A stretch of DNA of 64,000 bases, taken from NCBI GenBank assembly GCA_010909725.1, contig JAACMV010000004.1, forward strand, positions 1-64,000. Direction: 5' to 3'. Numbering within the stretch: position 1 is the stretch's first letter; every line of letters begins with the position of its first letter. A program made the translations under genes and the position numbers. Positions 1 to 10,967 of the stretch are shown in pieces. The DNA comes from Picochlorum sp. 'celeri' (Eukaryota > Chlorophyta > Trebouxiophyceae). The notes below the pieces were generated by a model. It was given only the letters and a program-made list of their open reading frames with translations. It made no database searches and was not told the origin of the DNA.

Positions 1-269
1 TTGTTGTTTTGAGACGAGAATCAACTCTCCCAAACCCTGTCTTCGTGGGCAGGTAATGAAGTAATAACAACATAGTCACCCCCGCCACTCCGCTATCCCA
101 TCAAAGGAAATTTCAAAACAAAAATAATAACCAATCCAAAAATATGAAAACATCAAAAAAATCCAAAATAAATCACAAAAATAACACCCACAACAAGACC
201 GAAATACCCTAACCAAAAAACACACGCCAACCAAAAAACACGCCAAAATAACAAAAAAATAGCTCATAA
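1..269. other. A-rich, gene-free left end
   Basis: Low-complexity, A-rich on the + strand with runs such as aaaacaccaa. Open frames on the minus strand here are hydrophobic strings rich in F, L, Y and C, the expected read-out of such sequence, so I do not call a gene. No telomere-like repeat is visible at the very edge. Confidence 0.6.
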
Positions 270-1000
270 TACCCTTTATATATGATAATGATAAGAACAT
301 ACACAACAACAATCCACACCAGCAATAATAACACGACACGACAAGAAGAACAACCTGGAGATAGTAGGAGAGACTCACAGACAACATCTCATATCTCAGA
401 GATAGAGAACGGTACAACAACAATAAGAAGGCAAGTGTATGAAAAGAATAAAAATAAAGAAAAGACATCATCATGAAAAAACAAGAATGAAATGAAAAAA
501 CAAATCGTCGTCTTCACAACAACAATACTGCTCAACAAGCTGCTCCACCAGACCTGAGCGACGGCGACAACAAGACCAGAGAGAGAGCAGTTTCAGTGTT
601 CTAGTACTACGTCTACACAGTATGTTCCCAATAGTAGTAATAGTAGGAGTATAATTACGAGATATCGTTAAAGAAAAAAAAGGGGGGAACACTCGTGTGT
701 GTGGTGTCATAGATAAGAAAGACTGCTGTTTTTATAGCTCCTCTCCAGCCCTGGCTGCTGTGTGTGCGTCCTCATCCAGGCTTCCTCGCATCAGAAGAGG
801 TCTTTGATGGGAAGGATCTGCTGGGAACGAGGTAAGAAGAATACCAATAAAAATAAGAAGAAGAAACACCCATCAGTAAAAAAAAAACTCCCACACCCAG
901 TGCAAAACATACAGTGGTCTGCTGCCACATGTCTGGAAGAAGAGGGAGCATCTCGGAACAACAAGAAGAATAGCGATCTTCCCATCACCACCACTTGACT
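270..1000 (+). repeat. A-rich long repeat, copy 1 (diverged)
   Basis: Shares with the copies at 1325-2065 and 3665-4420 the ordered blocks 'caacctggaga', 'actcacagacaa', 'gagatagagaa', 'gaaaagaca', a 'caaatcgtcgtcttcacaacaacaa' type block, and then 'gctcctctcc' and 'tcagaagaggtctt'. It is the most diverged of the three. No protein-like frame is conserved between copies, so this is a non-coding repeat family. Boundaries are approximate, judged by eye. Confidence 0.55.
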
Positions 1001-1324
1001 TGACTGGCCACCACGAAAAAAATACCAACCAAACCAATCAAAAGGGCGTTGTATAAAAAAACAGCAACGCTATATACAACAACAAGAACAAGAGCAACCA
1101 CACACGACAGAAAATTGCACGCACAAATATGCACTGACCAACGAGAGTTGGGCCACGTCACATGCAAGAACACATTCCTCATCAATAATGCCACAACCAA
1201 CGATCTCTCGACACATTTTAAAAAATAACACTATACTACCCAAAGCGTTGCACACCACGTGAAACGACTCGGACACCACACACGACAAGCTCTACTACTG
1301 TTACTGCTACTGCTGCTGCTACAA

Positions 1325-2065
1325 CACGAGAAAACAGAACAACAAAGCAAAGCAATCAAAAGAAGATAATATCTCATACCAGTTACAGCTAGTTAGAGAA
1401 ATAGTAATAATGATACTAACATGCACAATAATCGATATGAGCAAGCAGCCAATAATAACAGGACAAAACACAAATACACACACACAAGCAGAAGATAAGA
1501 ACCTGGAGATCGACTCACAGACAAGATATGAGGTAGAGAGAGGTACAATAAGAAGTATATGAAAAGACATGAGACATGAAAAAGATCGTCTCCTTTACAA
1601 CAACAATAACAACAAGAAGCAAGCTGTGGCACGCACTACTTGTCACAGTAACGTTGCACCAATGCTGGAGCAACTAGTATCTCAGTATCATCAGTCTGCA
1701 TGGCACATTGTCCTACTTAGACTTCACGTGTTGCAATGAGCATAGTAGGATAGTAATATCGCTTCTTTGGGGAAGATCTCGTCGTGTTTTAAAGACTGCT
1801 CCACAGCTCTCCCCTCGTTTCCTCCTGGCTTTGCTGTGTGCCTCCACACCCAGGTTTTTTTCCCATCAAACTAGGTCTTGGAAGGGGTGAGCGATGAATA
1901 AGATAACATCACGATGATATCTTTTCGGTCAGACTCCCCTTGTGATGGGAGATGAAAAAAGCACGCTGAGTGTGGCCGAGCGGTTAAGACGTGTGGGCTC
2001 TCTGGCCCATGGTCGTCCTTTTTTATTGTCTTCATTTACGGATGCACACGCCTGAAAAAGAAAAA
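1325..2065 (+). repeat. A-rich long repeat, copy 2
   Basis: Closely matches 3665-4420 over most of its length: 'aaagcaaagcaatcaaaag', 'acatgcacaa', 'aagaagcaagctgtggca', 'ctgctccacagctct' and 'gatgggagatgaaaaaagc' all occur in the same order in both. The copy ends with a tRNA-like stretch (1965-2010) and a 29-base module (2011-2039). Differences include small insertions and simple-repeat expansions, as in an old non-coding duplication. Confidence 0.7.
1965..2010 (+). other. tRNA-like D-arm and anticodon-arm remnant
   Basis: The stretch reads gctgag-tgtggccgagcggttaaga, which fits a tRNA-Ser/Leu 5' half with a pol III box A (TGGCCGAGCGG). It is followed by a possible anticodon-type stem (GGGC...GCCC). 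There is no T-arm (no GGTTCGA-type box B) in the next 100 bases, so it is not a working tRNA gene. It may be a tRNA-derived SINE head or a tRNA fragment captured by the repeat. A second copy lies at 4324-4362. Confidence 0.45.
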
Positions 2066-2794
2066 AGCCCGACTTGATCCACTGTCCCTGCTGTATAAAT
2101 GGACCTATCTGGCACCTTCCATAGTTTCCTTGGATACATTCAACACTTGGTAGTAGTAGCACCGCAGATGTGACCCGAAACAGAAAACAACGCACTCAGC
2201 CACCTTTTTGCACACAACGCATCATGTGGCCTCGGTGACCCCACACCCTTGCCACTCACCGGCAGTGCATAACAGTATTGGTTGTTGGTATTGGATAATT
2301 GGACGAATAAAACATTAGTAAGGGCCATTTCAGTCGGTGCCGAGTCGAATGGATCTCACCGACCGACGTTGGTCCATTCCGATCGCGTCGCGACGGTTGG
2401 GACGAAGACGCCCAGAATCGTTCCTTTGTGGGCATAAGGGAGCGTCATTCTTGCTTTAAAATTAGACATCAGTCGAAAGAACCGACGACTGACCACCACG
2501 GATCACAACAGGGTTCCAACAACAACAACCGTTCCACGGGAATGTCATGACAACACTCGCAACGGTGCCAACAAGCCACGAACTCTTGTCTAAATGGCTC
2601 CCACCCTCTATCTTATGTTTATATATATATTTCTCCCTCCAAAAATCAAACTCACACGGGTTGATTTACCCAGAGGTTGTTGTGAATTCTGTTGGGAACA
2701 TTGGTGGTGAAAGCGACGCGCACTACTCCTAATGCCGGCAAGGGATAGTGGGGAAGATCCTTACACTGCTGTTTATTCTTATGAAATCCATATG
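2066..2794. other. gene-free interval
   Basis: I see no supported gene. Frames are short, overlap each other and resemble no family I know. The sequence is mixed in composition, with a moderately GC-rich stretch around 2340-2450. It joins repeat copy 2 to the minisatellite. Confidence 0.5.
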
Positions 2795-3480
2795 AAATGC
2801 CAACAGTCGGCAGACCACGTGTGAAGGCTCTCAGTCTTCCTGTCTGGGACAAGTGCGAATTGGACACTTTGTGCAGAACTGCAGCCTCACCATCGCGTGA
2901 TAGGCCCCATACGTCCCCTTTACAGGTATCGTACATGTCTCGAAATGCGGCGAGGACGTCGAGAAGGACCTCACAGGCCCTGGATGACACTCCACCTTGG
3001 GACATGTGCGAATTGAACACTTTGTGCAGAGCTGCAGGCTCGCCATCGCATGATAGACCCCGTCCATCCCCTCCATAGGCATCGTGTATGTCTCGAAATG
3101 CGGCGAGGCTGTCGAGAAGGACCTCACAGGACCTCACAGGCGCTGCAGGGCACTCGGCTCTTGGACGTGCGCGACTGGAAAAAAACTTTGTGCAGAGCTG
3201 CAGGCTCGCCATTGCGTGATAGACCCCAGCCATCGCCTCCATAGGTATCGTGTATGTCTCGAAATGCGGCGAGGATGTCGAGGAGGACCTGAAAGGACCT
3301 CACAGGCGCTGCAGGGCACTCGACTCTAGGACGTGCGCGACTGGAAAAAAACTTTGTGCAGAGCTGCAGGCTCGCCATCGCCCGTTGGACCCCGTCCCGC
3401 CCCTCCACAGGGACCGCATATATCCCGAAATGCGGCGAGGATGGCGGGGAGGCGGAAACACGGCCGGCCAGGCGGCGTTG
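2795..3480. repeat. minisatellite, about four units of 150-165 bases
   Basis: The block 'tttgtgcagaactgcag' or 'tttgtgcagagctgcag' recurs near 2869, 3021, 3192 and 3354. Each is followed by 'gccatcg', then 'cccctcca', then 'tctcgaaatgcggcgagg', then 'gtcgag(a/g)agga'. Spacing is about 152, 170 and 162 bases, with an internal duplication of 'ggacctcaca' accounting for some of the difference. Several frames stay open across it on both strands (giving repeated 'YVSKCGE' or 'LDSLAAFRDIHD' type strings), which is what a unit near a multiple of three would do. I do not read these as genes. Confidence 0.8.
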
Positions 3481-3664
3481 GGGGCCCCCGACCGCCGAAA
3501 ATACCCTAATGAGCTCGCGAGGGGCCATTGCCCTAATCGTCCGCCGCGTCCTCTGAAGTGGATCGAGTGGCCCGGTCGAAGGGCCGGTCGGACCGGAGGG
3601 GCGCGACCGCCTCGCCCGGGGCCCCGCGGCCCGCGTGCGAGATGCGACGGACCCACTCGGAACA
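3481..3664. other. GC-rich island
   Basis: Strongly GC-rich (cggccggcc, ggggcccccgacc, cgcccggggccccgcggcc) between an AT-rich repeat and the minisatellite. It includes two 'ccctaat' strings (near 3504 and 3531), and several self-complementary stretches. No coding family recognised. Its origin is unclear; the abrupt composition change at both ends suggests insertion. Confidence 0.5.
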
Positions 3665-4420
3665 CCAGACAACACACCAACAAAGAAGCAAAGCAATCAA
3701 AAGGAGAAAGAAAGTAAATATCTCATAATAATAACATGCACAACAACAATCGACACGAGCAATAATACCAACCAATAATAACAGAACAGAACAAAGCACA
3801 CAAGAAGAAGAACAACCTGGAGCTACCCTACACAGACAACATATGAGATAGAGAGAGGAGGTATAATAGTAGTAGCATATATAAAAAGAATAGATAGAAG
3901 ACATGAAACAAGAAAAAGAATGAAAAGGATCGTCTCCTTTCCAACAATAACAACAACAAGAAGCAAGCTGTGGCAAGCACATCAGAGTAACGTTGCACGA
4001 ATGCTAGAGCAACTACTATCTCAGTATCATCATCATGCATGGCACATTGTCTTACTTAGACAACACGTGTTGCAATGAGCATAGTAGTAGGATAGTATAT
4101 ATACAATTGCGACGCTTCTTGGAATGGTGGGAATGGGGAAGATCTTGTGTTGTGGTGTTGAAAGACTGCTCCACAGCTCTATCCTCCTCTCCACCTGTGT
4201 GTGCTCCACATATCCAAGCGCCCCCATCAGAAGAGGTCTTCGATAGGAGGAAAAGAAACAACAAAAGTGAAACTACCATACCATCGGTCAAATGTCTCTT
4301 GTGATGGGAGATGAAAAAAGCACGCTGAGTGTGGCCGAGCGGGTAAAAGCGTGTGGTTTTGATGGTCGTCATTTTTTATTGTCCTCATTTACGGACGGAC
4401 ACGCCCGAAAAAGAAAAGGA
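3665..4420 (+). repeat. A-rich long repeat, copy 3
   Basis: Third member of the family at 270-1000 and 1325-2065, nearest to copy 2. It carries the tRNA-like head (4324-4362) and the 29-base module (4364-4392) in the same order as copy 2. Confidence 0.7.
4324..4362 (+). other. tRNA-like D-arm remnant, second copy
   Basis: Same 'gctgagtgtggccgagcggg' start as 1965-2010, preceded by an identical ~30-base lead (gatgggagatgaaaaaagca). The part after box A is shorter and has lost the anticodon-like stem. No box B follows. It is not a functional tRNA. Confidence 0.4.
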
Positions 4421-7139
4421 GGCCGACCTCACCGATCGGTCCAATACCCTGTCGGACCGATGCCTTCAGTCTATCTACCCTCCCTGTGGTTAGGGATAAA
4501 AAAGACCTTTGAAGAAGAGCTACACCTTTTGTTCTTCTTCTCTACAACTATTACTATTGGTTTACTACTACTACTACTAAAAACAAACAACAATAATTAC
4601 TGCTGTTGCTGCTCGAGAGGTAGAAAGAACGAAGAGAGGAGTAGTACAACATGTGTGCTCACCCACCGTCCACAGACTCAACCAACAAAACAGCAAAACA
4701 CCTCCATACATAACTCCACACACACTGATTCGTGGATTCAGAAAACACAAGAATAACACGAACAAGTAGTGGAGGGCCGAAAGTGGCGATTTGTTAACTC
4801 AATCAACGTTGATTAGTGATCGTAAATAGACATTTGGGGAAACCGATTTGTAGATTGGGAGAGTTTACTTGGATTGTGAGAGATCTGCATGTGTGGATAC
4901 TAATCATGGGGCAAAGAGATGAAGTGCATCCATTTACCAGGTAATCTGTTGGGACTTAAGATATCAATTGCGGAGAGAAACCAATGGAAGAAGTGGACAG
5001 TAGTATTATGCATGGCTCTTTTCCTTGCAAGTTTATTGAAGGCCTGAGCCAAGAGAGTACTTTCTGACCAAGCAGGGCGTAGGTCGGTTGCTTTATTGCG
5101 TGTGGAGACATTATCAACCAGATATTCTTCCTTGTCCTTGTCATACTTCGCTGAAGATACAGAGAACGAAGACGTTGAACATGGTTGTGCAAGGGTTGAG
5201 GTTGATCTGAGAGATCGTCTTTCTCTTGTGACATGACCTTCAAAAGAAATGTTCATGTGAAGTTCACAGCTATATTCAAACTTTGAAACTTTCTTTCCGT
5301 ACATAGTAGGCCAGTCTTTCTGGACACATTCCAAATGAAACGCTGAAACGTTGACTTTTCATGTCACCAGGTGGTGTCCCGGACACTGGAGTCCAGTCAA
5401 CCCTTGAGGTCAAAGTCGACTATCGCGAACATTAGTCACAATATCGTCCTCGTCTTTGAACCTTTCTATGAGTCTTTTCTACCCAAATAATCTATGTATT
5501 TTAAGAATTCTATTGCTTGTGTCAGCGGGCATTATCGTTCTAGAAAGTTTACATCGAAATTCGTCCGAATCACCGAATTTTTACCTTCCGCCCGTTTCGC
5601 TTTCTTATACGACCCAGTGTCCCAGATTTCCGAATCATATCATTTACAGAATCTTTTAAAGGTCTCTGTTGGCCGTATCGGCAAAGATTTTAATCCTCCA
5701 TTGTCTTCATCGCACTCGTGCAGCGAAACGGAACACTTTCAGGGATATTCCACGCTACTGAAAGTTTTAATTTTTCATTTTCTTTCCGATTTTGTGGTCG
5801 GGGGGCGATATCTTTATGGCCGTGACTCTTCGGATTCGTGTTTTTCGCGTTGTTTTCGCGCGATTCTGACCATTTTTACGATCCAGCGACTCGAATGACA
5901 CCTGAATACAGTATTACATTGATTTAGGGGGGCGATGAAATTTAATACGCGCCAGGGGAGCCGAGGGAGCGACATCGTGAAAAAGTTTGGAAGCCTATTA
6001 CCGGCCCTCGAATAATCAAAAAATGTGCTCTAATCGATCTACTCTATCGTATGATAACTAGTAGGACAACGTGTGTATAAGGATGGATGTGGACACTCAC
6101 ACTCACATGCACAGAGGTCTGTTGGGAATCATGCAACACACCCTGCTGTCCTGACACGCGGCTGCTTTCTGAGCAGTATATCTAGTAGTATGTCGTATCC
6201 TTGTACAACAATACAAGAACAAAAGATATATAGCAGAATCAATCTGGTTTTGATTGAAATGATAGGTGTTGTCTGTCCAGCAGACACTAGGAATGAATGT
6301 GGCCACCACAGGAGCTGCTCTGACCTGGATCAATGAATGTAGGAGCTACAACTACAGAAGAAAAAAAAGTAAGGCTCTCTGCTGCACAACAACAATCAAA
6401 ACGAAAACAAAGAACAAACAGAATGTATTCCCATGCGTTTGTATACCAGATTGGAACAACAACACAAAAAGAGCCTGTGACAAAAGAAAGGAGGTGAGCT
6501 CACCCTCAATAGGTTGGTTGTTGAATGGGGATCTACTAGTATTTGACACCGTGTCGAATTGTCGAGATTCAAAAGACCGCCAAGCAACAAGAACCAAAAA
6601 AAGGAGTTGAGAAGATGATTACAAGAGCAGGCACAGCCTCAAACCGAGGCAAGCAAAAAAAAAGAACCCTCAACCACGCGCCAGGCTCGCAGGACAAATC
6701 GATCCATCCGTTCGAAAAAGAAAAGAAAAATTAAGAGCGGAAAGCACAGAGCAAAAGGTGCAACGTTCGACGACAAACAATGGGGTAGGTTCACCACAAG
6801 AGGCCCAGAGGTTGCATCCCACAACCACCTGGCTTGGTTTTCTTTCGTCTGTCGTCTCCTTGACTTGATTCGATACTAGTTTTAAATGTTGGATTGACAC
6901 GTGTAACATTTGATTTAATCTCACAATCAATACTGCGCAGAGAAATGGTGGGACTCACGGTCGGTCCACATGAGAGTCCACATGAGAATGGATGGATGTC
7001 CACATGCTACACAATGGTCCACCTGCCTCGGATGGAACCTCAGATGGACCGTCCATCCATAGCCTTAGAATGTATGCGTACATTGCCAAACCACCACGAT
7101 GACACACGATGATTGCATATAGACCACTAGTAAACCATG
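4421..7139. other. gene-free, heterogeneous interval
   Basis: No supported gene over 2.7 kb. Frames at 4900-5334 (minus) and 5494-5898 (plus) are open for 130-145 codons but show no motif or low-complexity clue that I recognise. The stretch 5380-6060 differs in style (balanced, with few simple repeats). Around 6950-7030 the string 'gtccacatgaga' recurs. Could contain degraded genes or non-coding RNA; nothing more can be said from sequence alone. Confidence 0.4.
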
Positions 7140-7650
7140 TAACAGATTAATAATGATGTTTATTACTTCTTGAGAGTCGTAGGAGGAGTGCTTGATGGGA
7201 GTGGAGAGTCTGTGTTGGTCTCACTGACACAACGTAGGGTCCGCTCTTGTCATCCATTCGACCGGAGACACCATTTCAACAACGCTCGTCGTGATATTAG
7301 TCCGTAAAAGGACACAATAAAAAAAGACGACCACGCGACAAGTTTGACATGTTTGACGAGTTTGAGAAGTTTGGCAAAAGGTCACAATTTTTTATTGTGT
7401 TCAATTACAGCAAAAGCACTTGGGTACTTGGGGAGTGTGTCGATCAATCTGGTGTACACAATTGTTGAATATGGGATTATTATGCTTGCAAAAACGTCCT
7501 GCCGACACCGCAACGAATGAATATACCCCATTAAAAACACAGCTGGTCGTCGTCAGTTCCGTTCGCATTGGTTGGGACGAGGAGGAGGGGCCTGCAGAGC
7601 TGTCACCCATGGGCAGGAAGAGCCATTGATATGATTCATAGACTCATAAC
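7140..7650. repeat. 0.5-kb direct repeat, left copy
   Basis: Matches 7975-8480 in order: 'gtttattact', 'gatgggag(t/c)gga', 'gagagtctgtgttggtctc', 'gaccggagaca', a foldback, then 'cacttgggtacttggg', 'aacgtcctgc(c/t)gacaccgc', 'cccattaaaaacacagctgg' and 'gggacgaggaggaggggcc'. The conserved pieces are interrupted by small indels. A weak frame on each strand survives in both copies but is not protein-like. Confidence 0.75.
7304..7408. repeat. foldback: inverted 29-base arms, copy 1
   Basis: Left arm 7304-7332 is the approximate reverse complement of right arm 7380-7408. The shared core reads ttttttattgtgt with ggtc at one end and ttac at the other. The 47-base loop holds a degenerate short tandem repeat based on 'agtttgac'. 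The right-arm sequence also occurs at 8219, 2011 and 4364, and the inverted one at 8154. Confidence 0.65.
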
Positions 7651-7974
7651 AAGTCCATCATACCACCCATGTATGGCTACTTCCAGAGAGCGAGCGAGAG
7701 CGAGAGAGTGGTGTCCTTGATCGTTCCACGGCATTGCCTTAGCAACATGCCCCGACGTCCAGGACCTTCTTATGGTGGGTTTCTGTACGAATCCCTCGTT
7801 GATTGTCATTCCAACCCCTCTGAATCAAATCAAGGAGACGGCAGACTACTCCAAAGCTCAAGGAAGCGAATGGTTGTGTGTGTGTTGGCACGAATGCCAA
7901 CAACTAATGCCAAGCTTGCTTGTTGAGAGGAGTATCTGTGGTTGGCTTGCAAAATTGTGGACACATAAACCCTG

Positions 7975-8480
7975 TAACAGGTTAATCCTGGTGTTTATTA
8001 CTCTCAAGAGGAGGAGGAGTACTTGATGGGAGCGGAGCAGAGAGTCTGTGTTGGTCTCTCTGACAGCGTCCGCTCCTGGCATCCACTCGACCGGAGACAT
8101 ATCACGCATAGTAATACTTCTCCTTCTCGTCGTCTCTCTCTCTCTCTCCGTCCGTAAACAGACACAATAAAAACAGGCGACCACACCGGCACACCGGCAC
8201 ACCGGCACACCGGCCATGGGTCACGGTTTTTTATTGTGTTCAATTACAGCAGGAAAAGACACTTGGGTACTTGGGAATGAATGTGTGTCGATCAGTCTAC
8301 TACTAGGGTGTCCACTTGCATTGAACATGCCATTATTATACTTGGAACAACGTCCTGCTGACACCGCGACGAATGAAAGTCCCCATTAAAAACACAGCTG
8401 GTCGTCGTCAATTCCGTTCGCATCACATTAGTTGGGACGAGGAGGAGGGGCCGGCAGAACTGTCTGAGACGGCATATAAA
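7975..8480. repeat. 0.5-kb direct repeat, right copy
   Basis: Right-hand partner of 7140-7650, about 830 bases downstream. Same order of blocks and the same foldback. It contains a short (tc)n run near 8133 and an 8-base tandem repeat in the foldback loop. Confidence 0.75.
8154..8247. repeat. foldback: inverted 29-base arms, copy 2
   Basis: Arms at 8154-8182 and 8219-8247 pair imperfectly, as in the copy at 7304-7408. The loop here is a different tandem repeat: 'acaccggc' four times (8183-8214). The arms are conserved while the loop repeat has been replaced. Confidence 0.65.
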
Positions 8481-8737
8481 AGACAACCAAGATCAATTGA
8501 TCTTGCAAGCAGCTGCTTGTTCGCCTGCAGGCGGGTGGCAGTGTCGTGCCAATAGCACGCTACTGACACGCTTGCTTGTTGAGAGTATCTGTACTTGGCT
8601 CGATTCGTTCATTTCCGAGGACGGGAGAGAGCGACCTATTCTTTTAATTGTGTATATTTACAGACAGAAAATACAGAAAAAAGAATTTCGTTTGTTGACT
8701 GTTCCAGAAAGAAAAGAAAAGAAAAAGTCATACAGAA

Positions 8738-10159
8738 TCAGGTGGTGCTTGATCGATGGATATGTGTTTCCTTCCGTAGCAGATCGGGAGTCCCTATCTC
8801 ACGATCATCACCTTTTTCCCAGCCGTGGCTGGATGTCCGAGGTGGTTGAAAGGGGTCTGTGGGGGACACCCACATATCCCTTTTGGACTTGTAAACTCTC
8901 AATCCAGCAACCACAATCAGTCCCAGGGCCATGCCGCCCCCAATTAGTATCCATAAACCATATACTTGCTCGAAAGAGATTTGGCTGATTTCGTCGCCAC
9001 TCATCCCTTCCTTCAAGCAAGGACTATCTTCCAGCAGAAAGTCCTCTCCGAGGCGTGGTATGGTGCCATCCTCAGTGAGTTCCAGAATGGCCACGGAAAA
9101 TTCGTCCACGATGCTTTGATCAATCCGCGGATTAAACGCTAGTCCATAATCAAATGGCTCTATGGTGTTAGACAGCATTCTTACCCGGCACTCTGGAAAC
9201 TTTGCGACGACATATTGAATCACCTCGGCATCGGTGAGGAATGCAGCCAGTTTACCCGAGGCCACCAAATCCGCCTCAGCTTCTATATCTACCATCGAGT
9301 TGATCTTAGCTTCCACGGTGACCAACCCATACTTTGTAAGCAACCGTGGCTGATACACTGGCACAGCAGACACGGCAAGACCTTGCAAATCATACACAGA
9401 GTTGACATTCCCAAAGCTTTGCAGCGTCAAAAAAGCTGCCAAATTCGCCGTGTACGATGCCCCTAGAATAAGGGCTACGAATGCAAGGATAATGACCACA
9501 ATTCTAGCAGCAAACATGGATACGTTCATTGTTTCACCCTGGATCATCACCCACAGCGTTCTCCATACGGCTTCAGAATACCCTAGAAACGACTCCTTCA
9601 AGGAGACCGACCTCTTGATACTCAGAAGCTCAAATGCATATATTACTGTGGGCAGCACGATCACCGTGAGCCCGATGGCGAGCCACAACGACCATGTAAA
9701 TGGTTGGGTCCATGCAAATCCATTGGACGTGTCTGGGACAGCCTTTGTCATGATGCCCACCGATCCAGACCAATATGGGTATGCCCAAACGACTCCCATT
9801 TCTGTTCGTTCCGCTGTTATTGTGGTGGATGCCATGAACGCATCGCATGTGCCGTTCAGAGGAATCACCTCCTCTTCCAAGACCGTGCCAGTGGAGGAGT
9901 CCAAGCACAGAAATTGATAGTCATCACCCTCTTCCCACCGCATTGCTCGCCGTGCCACCACTCTGAATGTTTCAATGCTCAATCCAGTAAAACTCTCCGA
10001 TTCATTCCTGCCCACTGTGCAAGAAGCCATGGGCGTTCGCTCGAGCGTGCAGACGACCAATTTCCCGTCTCCCGTCTCTTGGGCCAGCCCTGGCGCCACG
10101 AGAACAGAGAGCAATAGCCATAGTATTCCGACAAAATGCACACTATACCCCAAACCCAT
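8738..10159 (-). CDS. ionotropic glutamate receptor-like channel
   Basis: 473 residues, no intron. Order seen: signal peptide (about 1-26), ligand-binding lobe S1 (about 30-145), first membrane helix near residues 150-175, a pore-like segment around EAVWRTLWVMIQGE, the main helix containing SYTANLAAFLT (the iGluR M3 signature), lobe S2 (about 250-370) and a final membrane helix near 405-425. The large amino-terminal domain of animal and plant receptors is absent, so the plan resembles a bacterial GluR0-like or minimal iGluR. Inferred role: plasma-membrane cation channel gated by an amino acid or small ligand. Ligand residues cannot be assigned with confidence. Start is the first ATG, directly before the signal peptide. 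It is the first clear gene after the repeat-rich left arm. Confidence 0.9.
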   Translation of the reverse strand: MGLGYSVHFVGILWLLLSVLVAPGLAQETGDGKLVVCTLERTPMASCTVGRNESESFTGLSIETFRVVARRAMRWEEGDDYQFLCLDSSTGTVLEEEVIPLNGTCDAFMASTTITAERTEMGVVWAYPYWSGSVGIMTKAVPDTSNGFAWTQPFTWSLWLAIGLTVIVLPTVIYAFELLSIKRSVSLKESFLGYSEAVWRTLWVMIQGETMNVSMFAARIVVIILAFVALILGASYTANLAAFLTLQSFGNVNSVYDLQGLAVSAVPVYQPRLLTKYGLVTVEAKINSMVDIEAEADLVASGKLAAFLTDAEVIQYVVAKFPECRVRMLSNTIEPFDYGLAFNPRIDQSIVDEFSVAILELTEDGTIPRLGEDFLLEDSPCLKEGMSGDEISQISFEQVYGLWILIGGGMALGLIVVAGLRVYKSKRDMWVSPTDPFQPPRTSSHGWEKGDDREIGTPDLLRKETHIHRSSTT

Positions 10160-10365
10160 TCTCCCGAACTTTGTCTATCGCCTCAAACTGCCAACATGCT
10201 TGGCACTCCCCTGTAGCCTTTCCCAAACTGTCGTTGTATCTTTCAACCAAAATAATAGGGTAATTTCCGCTTATGATAGAAAAATTGACATCCAAAAGCA
10301 AGGTCGAGGGCAAGAGTAGTCAACATTTCAGGAGTGGTTCGGAACCACTGGTTGGATTCCAGGCA

Positions 10366-10785
10366 TCATTGCGATGGGAGCGAACGCCAGGGTCGGCCAT
10401 CGTGACAGTTCGATATGAAACTATCCGGTACTCTACAGTATTTATCTTCGCAGGGATCAGGGATTGGCAGCCGCTGCACTAGGAATGGTAGTTCCACGCA
10501 GAGCGTGGTAGCGTTTTCGAACAGGTCGCGGAATCCCTCCTTGTTCGAGGTCAAAGATATCAGTCCTCCGCCTGAATCTTTGGGGCTGCATTCCTTTCCA
10601 CCGGTGCGTTCGTTGTCCACTCCACCGTGCAACGTGGTGCGGAAAACAGTGGTCTTTACCAAGTTTTTTGATTGGTGCAGAACACGACGAATGGCGACGT
10701 CATCACCGTGAATGGTCAAAGTTATGTGGTGAAGAGCACGGTGATTCGGTATAAATTGCAACGAGGCCGTTACAGACCTTGCCAT
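10366..10785 (-). CDS. hypothetical protein
   Basis: 139-residue frame with a balanced, protein-like composition (for example LHHITLTIHGDDVAIRRVL and FENATTLCVELPFLVQRL). I do not recognise a family. It lies downstream of TIPIN on the same strand and upstream of the glutamate-receptor gene, in an interval otherwise empty. It could be a complete small gene from the ATG at 10785 or the last exon of a longer one; a + strand pyrimidine-rich tract ending in cctag near 10859 could instead be an acceptor of an unseen + gene. Confidence 0.4.
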   Translation of the reverse strand: MARSVTASLQFIPNHRALHHITLTIHGDDVAIRRVLHQSKNLVKTTVFRTTLHGGVDNERTGGKECSPKDSGGGLISLTSNKEGFRDLFENATTLCVELPFLVQRLPIPDPCEDKYCRVPDSFISNCHDGRPWRSLPSQ

Positions 10786-10967
10786 AAGAGACTGGATGTC
10801 CTCGGCACCAGTCGGTATATTTACAACCTGTACGTTGTTTTTTTTTCTTTTTTTCCTAGTGATCGCACCACACGGCTCACAGTTGCTTCTTGGTAATGCT
10901 GCAGATATTTGACAAATATTTATTCTAATTCACCCATGAAGTAATACATAATTTGACCAGTTTTCAA

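Noticed and set aside
76..1632. Several 60-130 codon frames, mostly hydrophobic, in the left A-rich repeats
   Set aside because: Low-complexity DNA gives F/L/Y/C-rich strings; frames are not conserved between the repeat copies.
1965..2010. A tRNA gene
   Set aside because: Box A and a D-arm are present but there is no T-arm or box B and no 3' acceptor strand.
2652..3717. Long open frames of 98-196 codons on both strands across the minisatellite
   Set aside because: They are repeats of one unit read in several frames, overlap each other and match no protein family.
4900..5334. 144-codon minus-strand frame
   Set aside because: Starts and ends in unremarkable sequence, overlaps another open frame, and shows no recognisable motif; kept only as unexplained.
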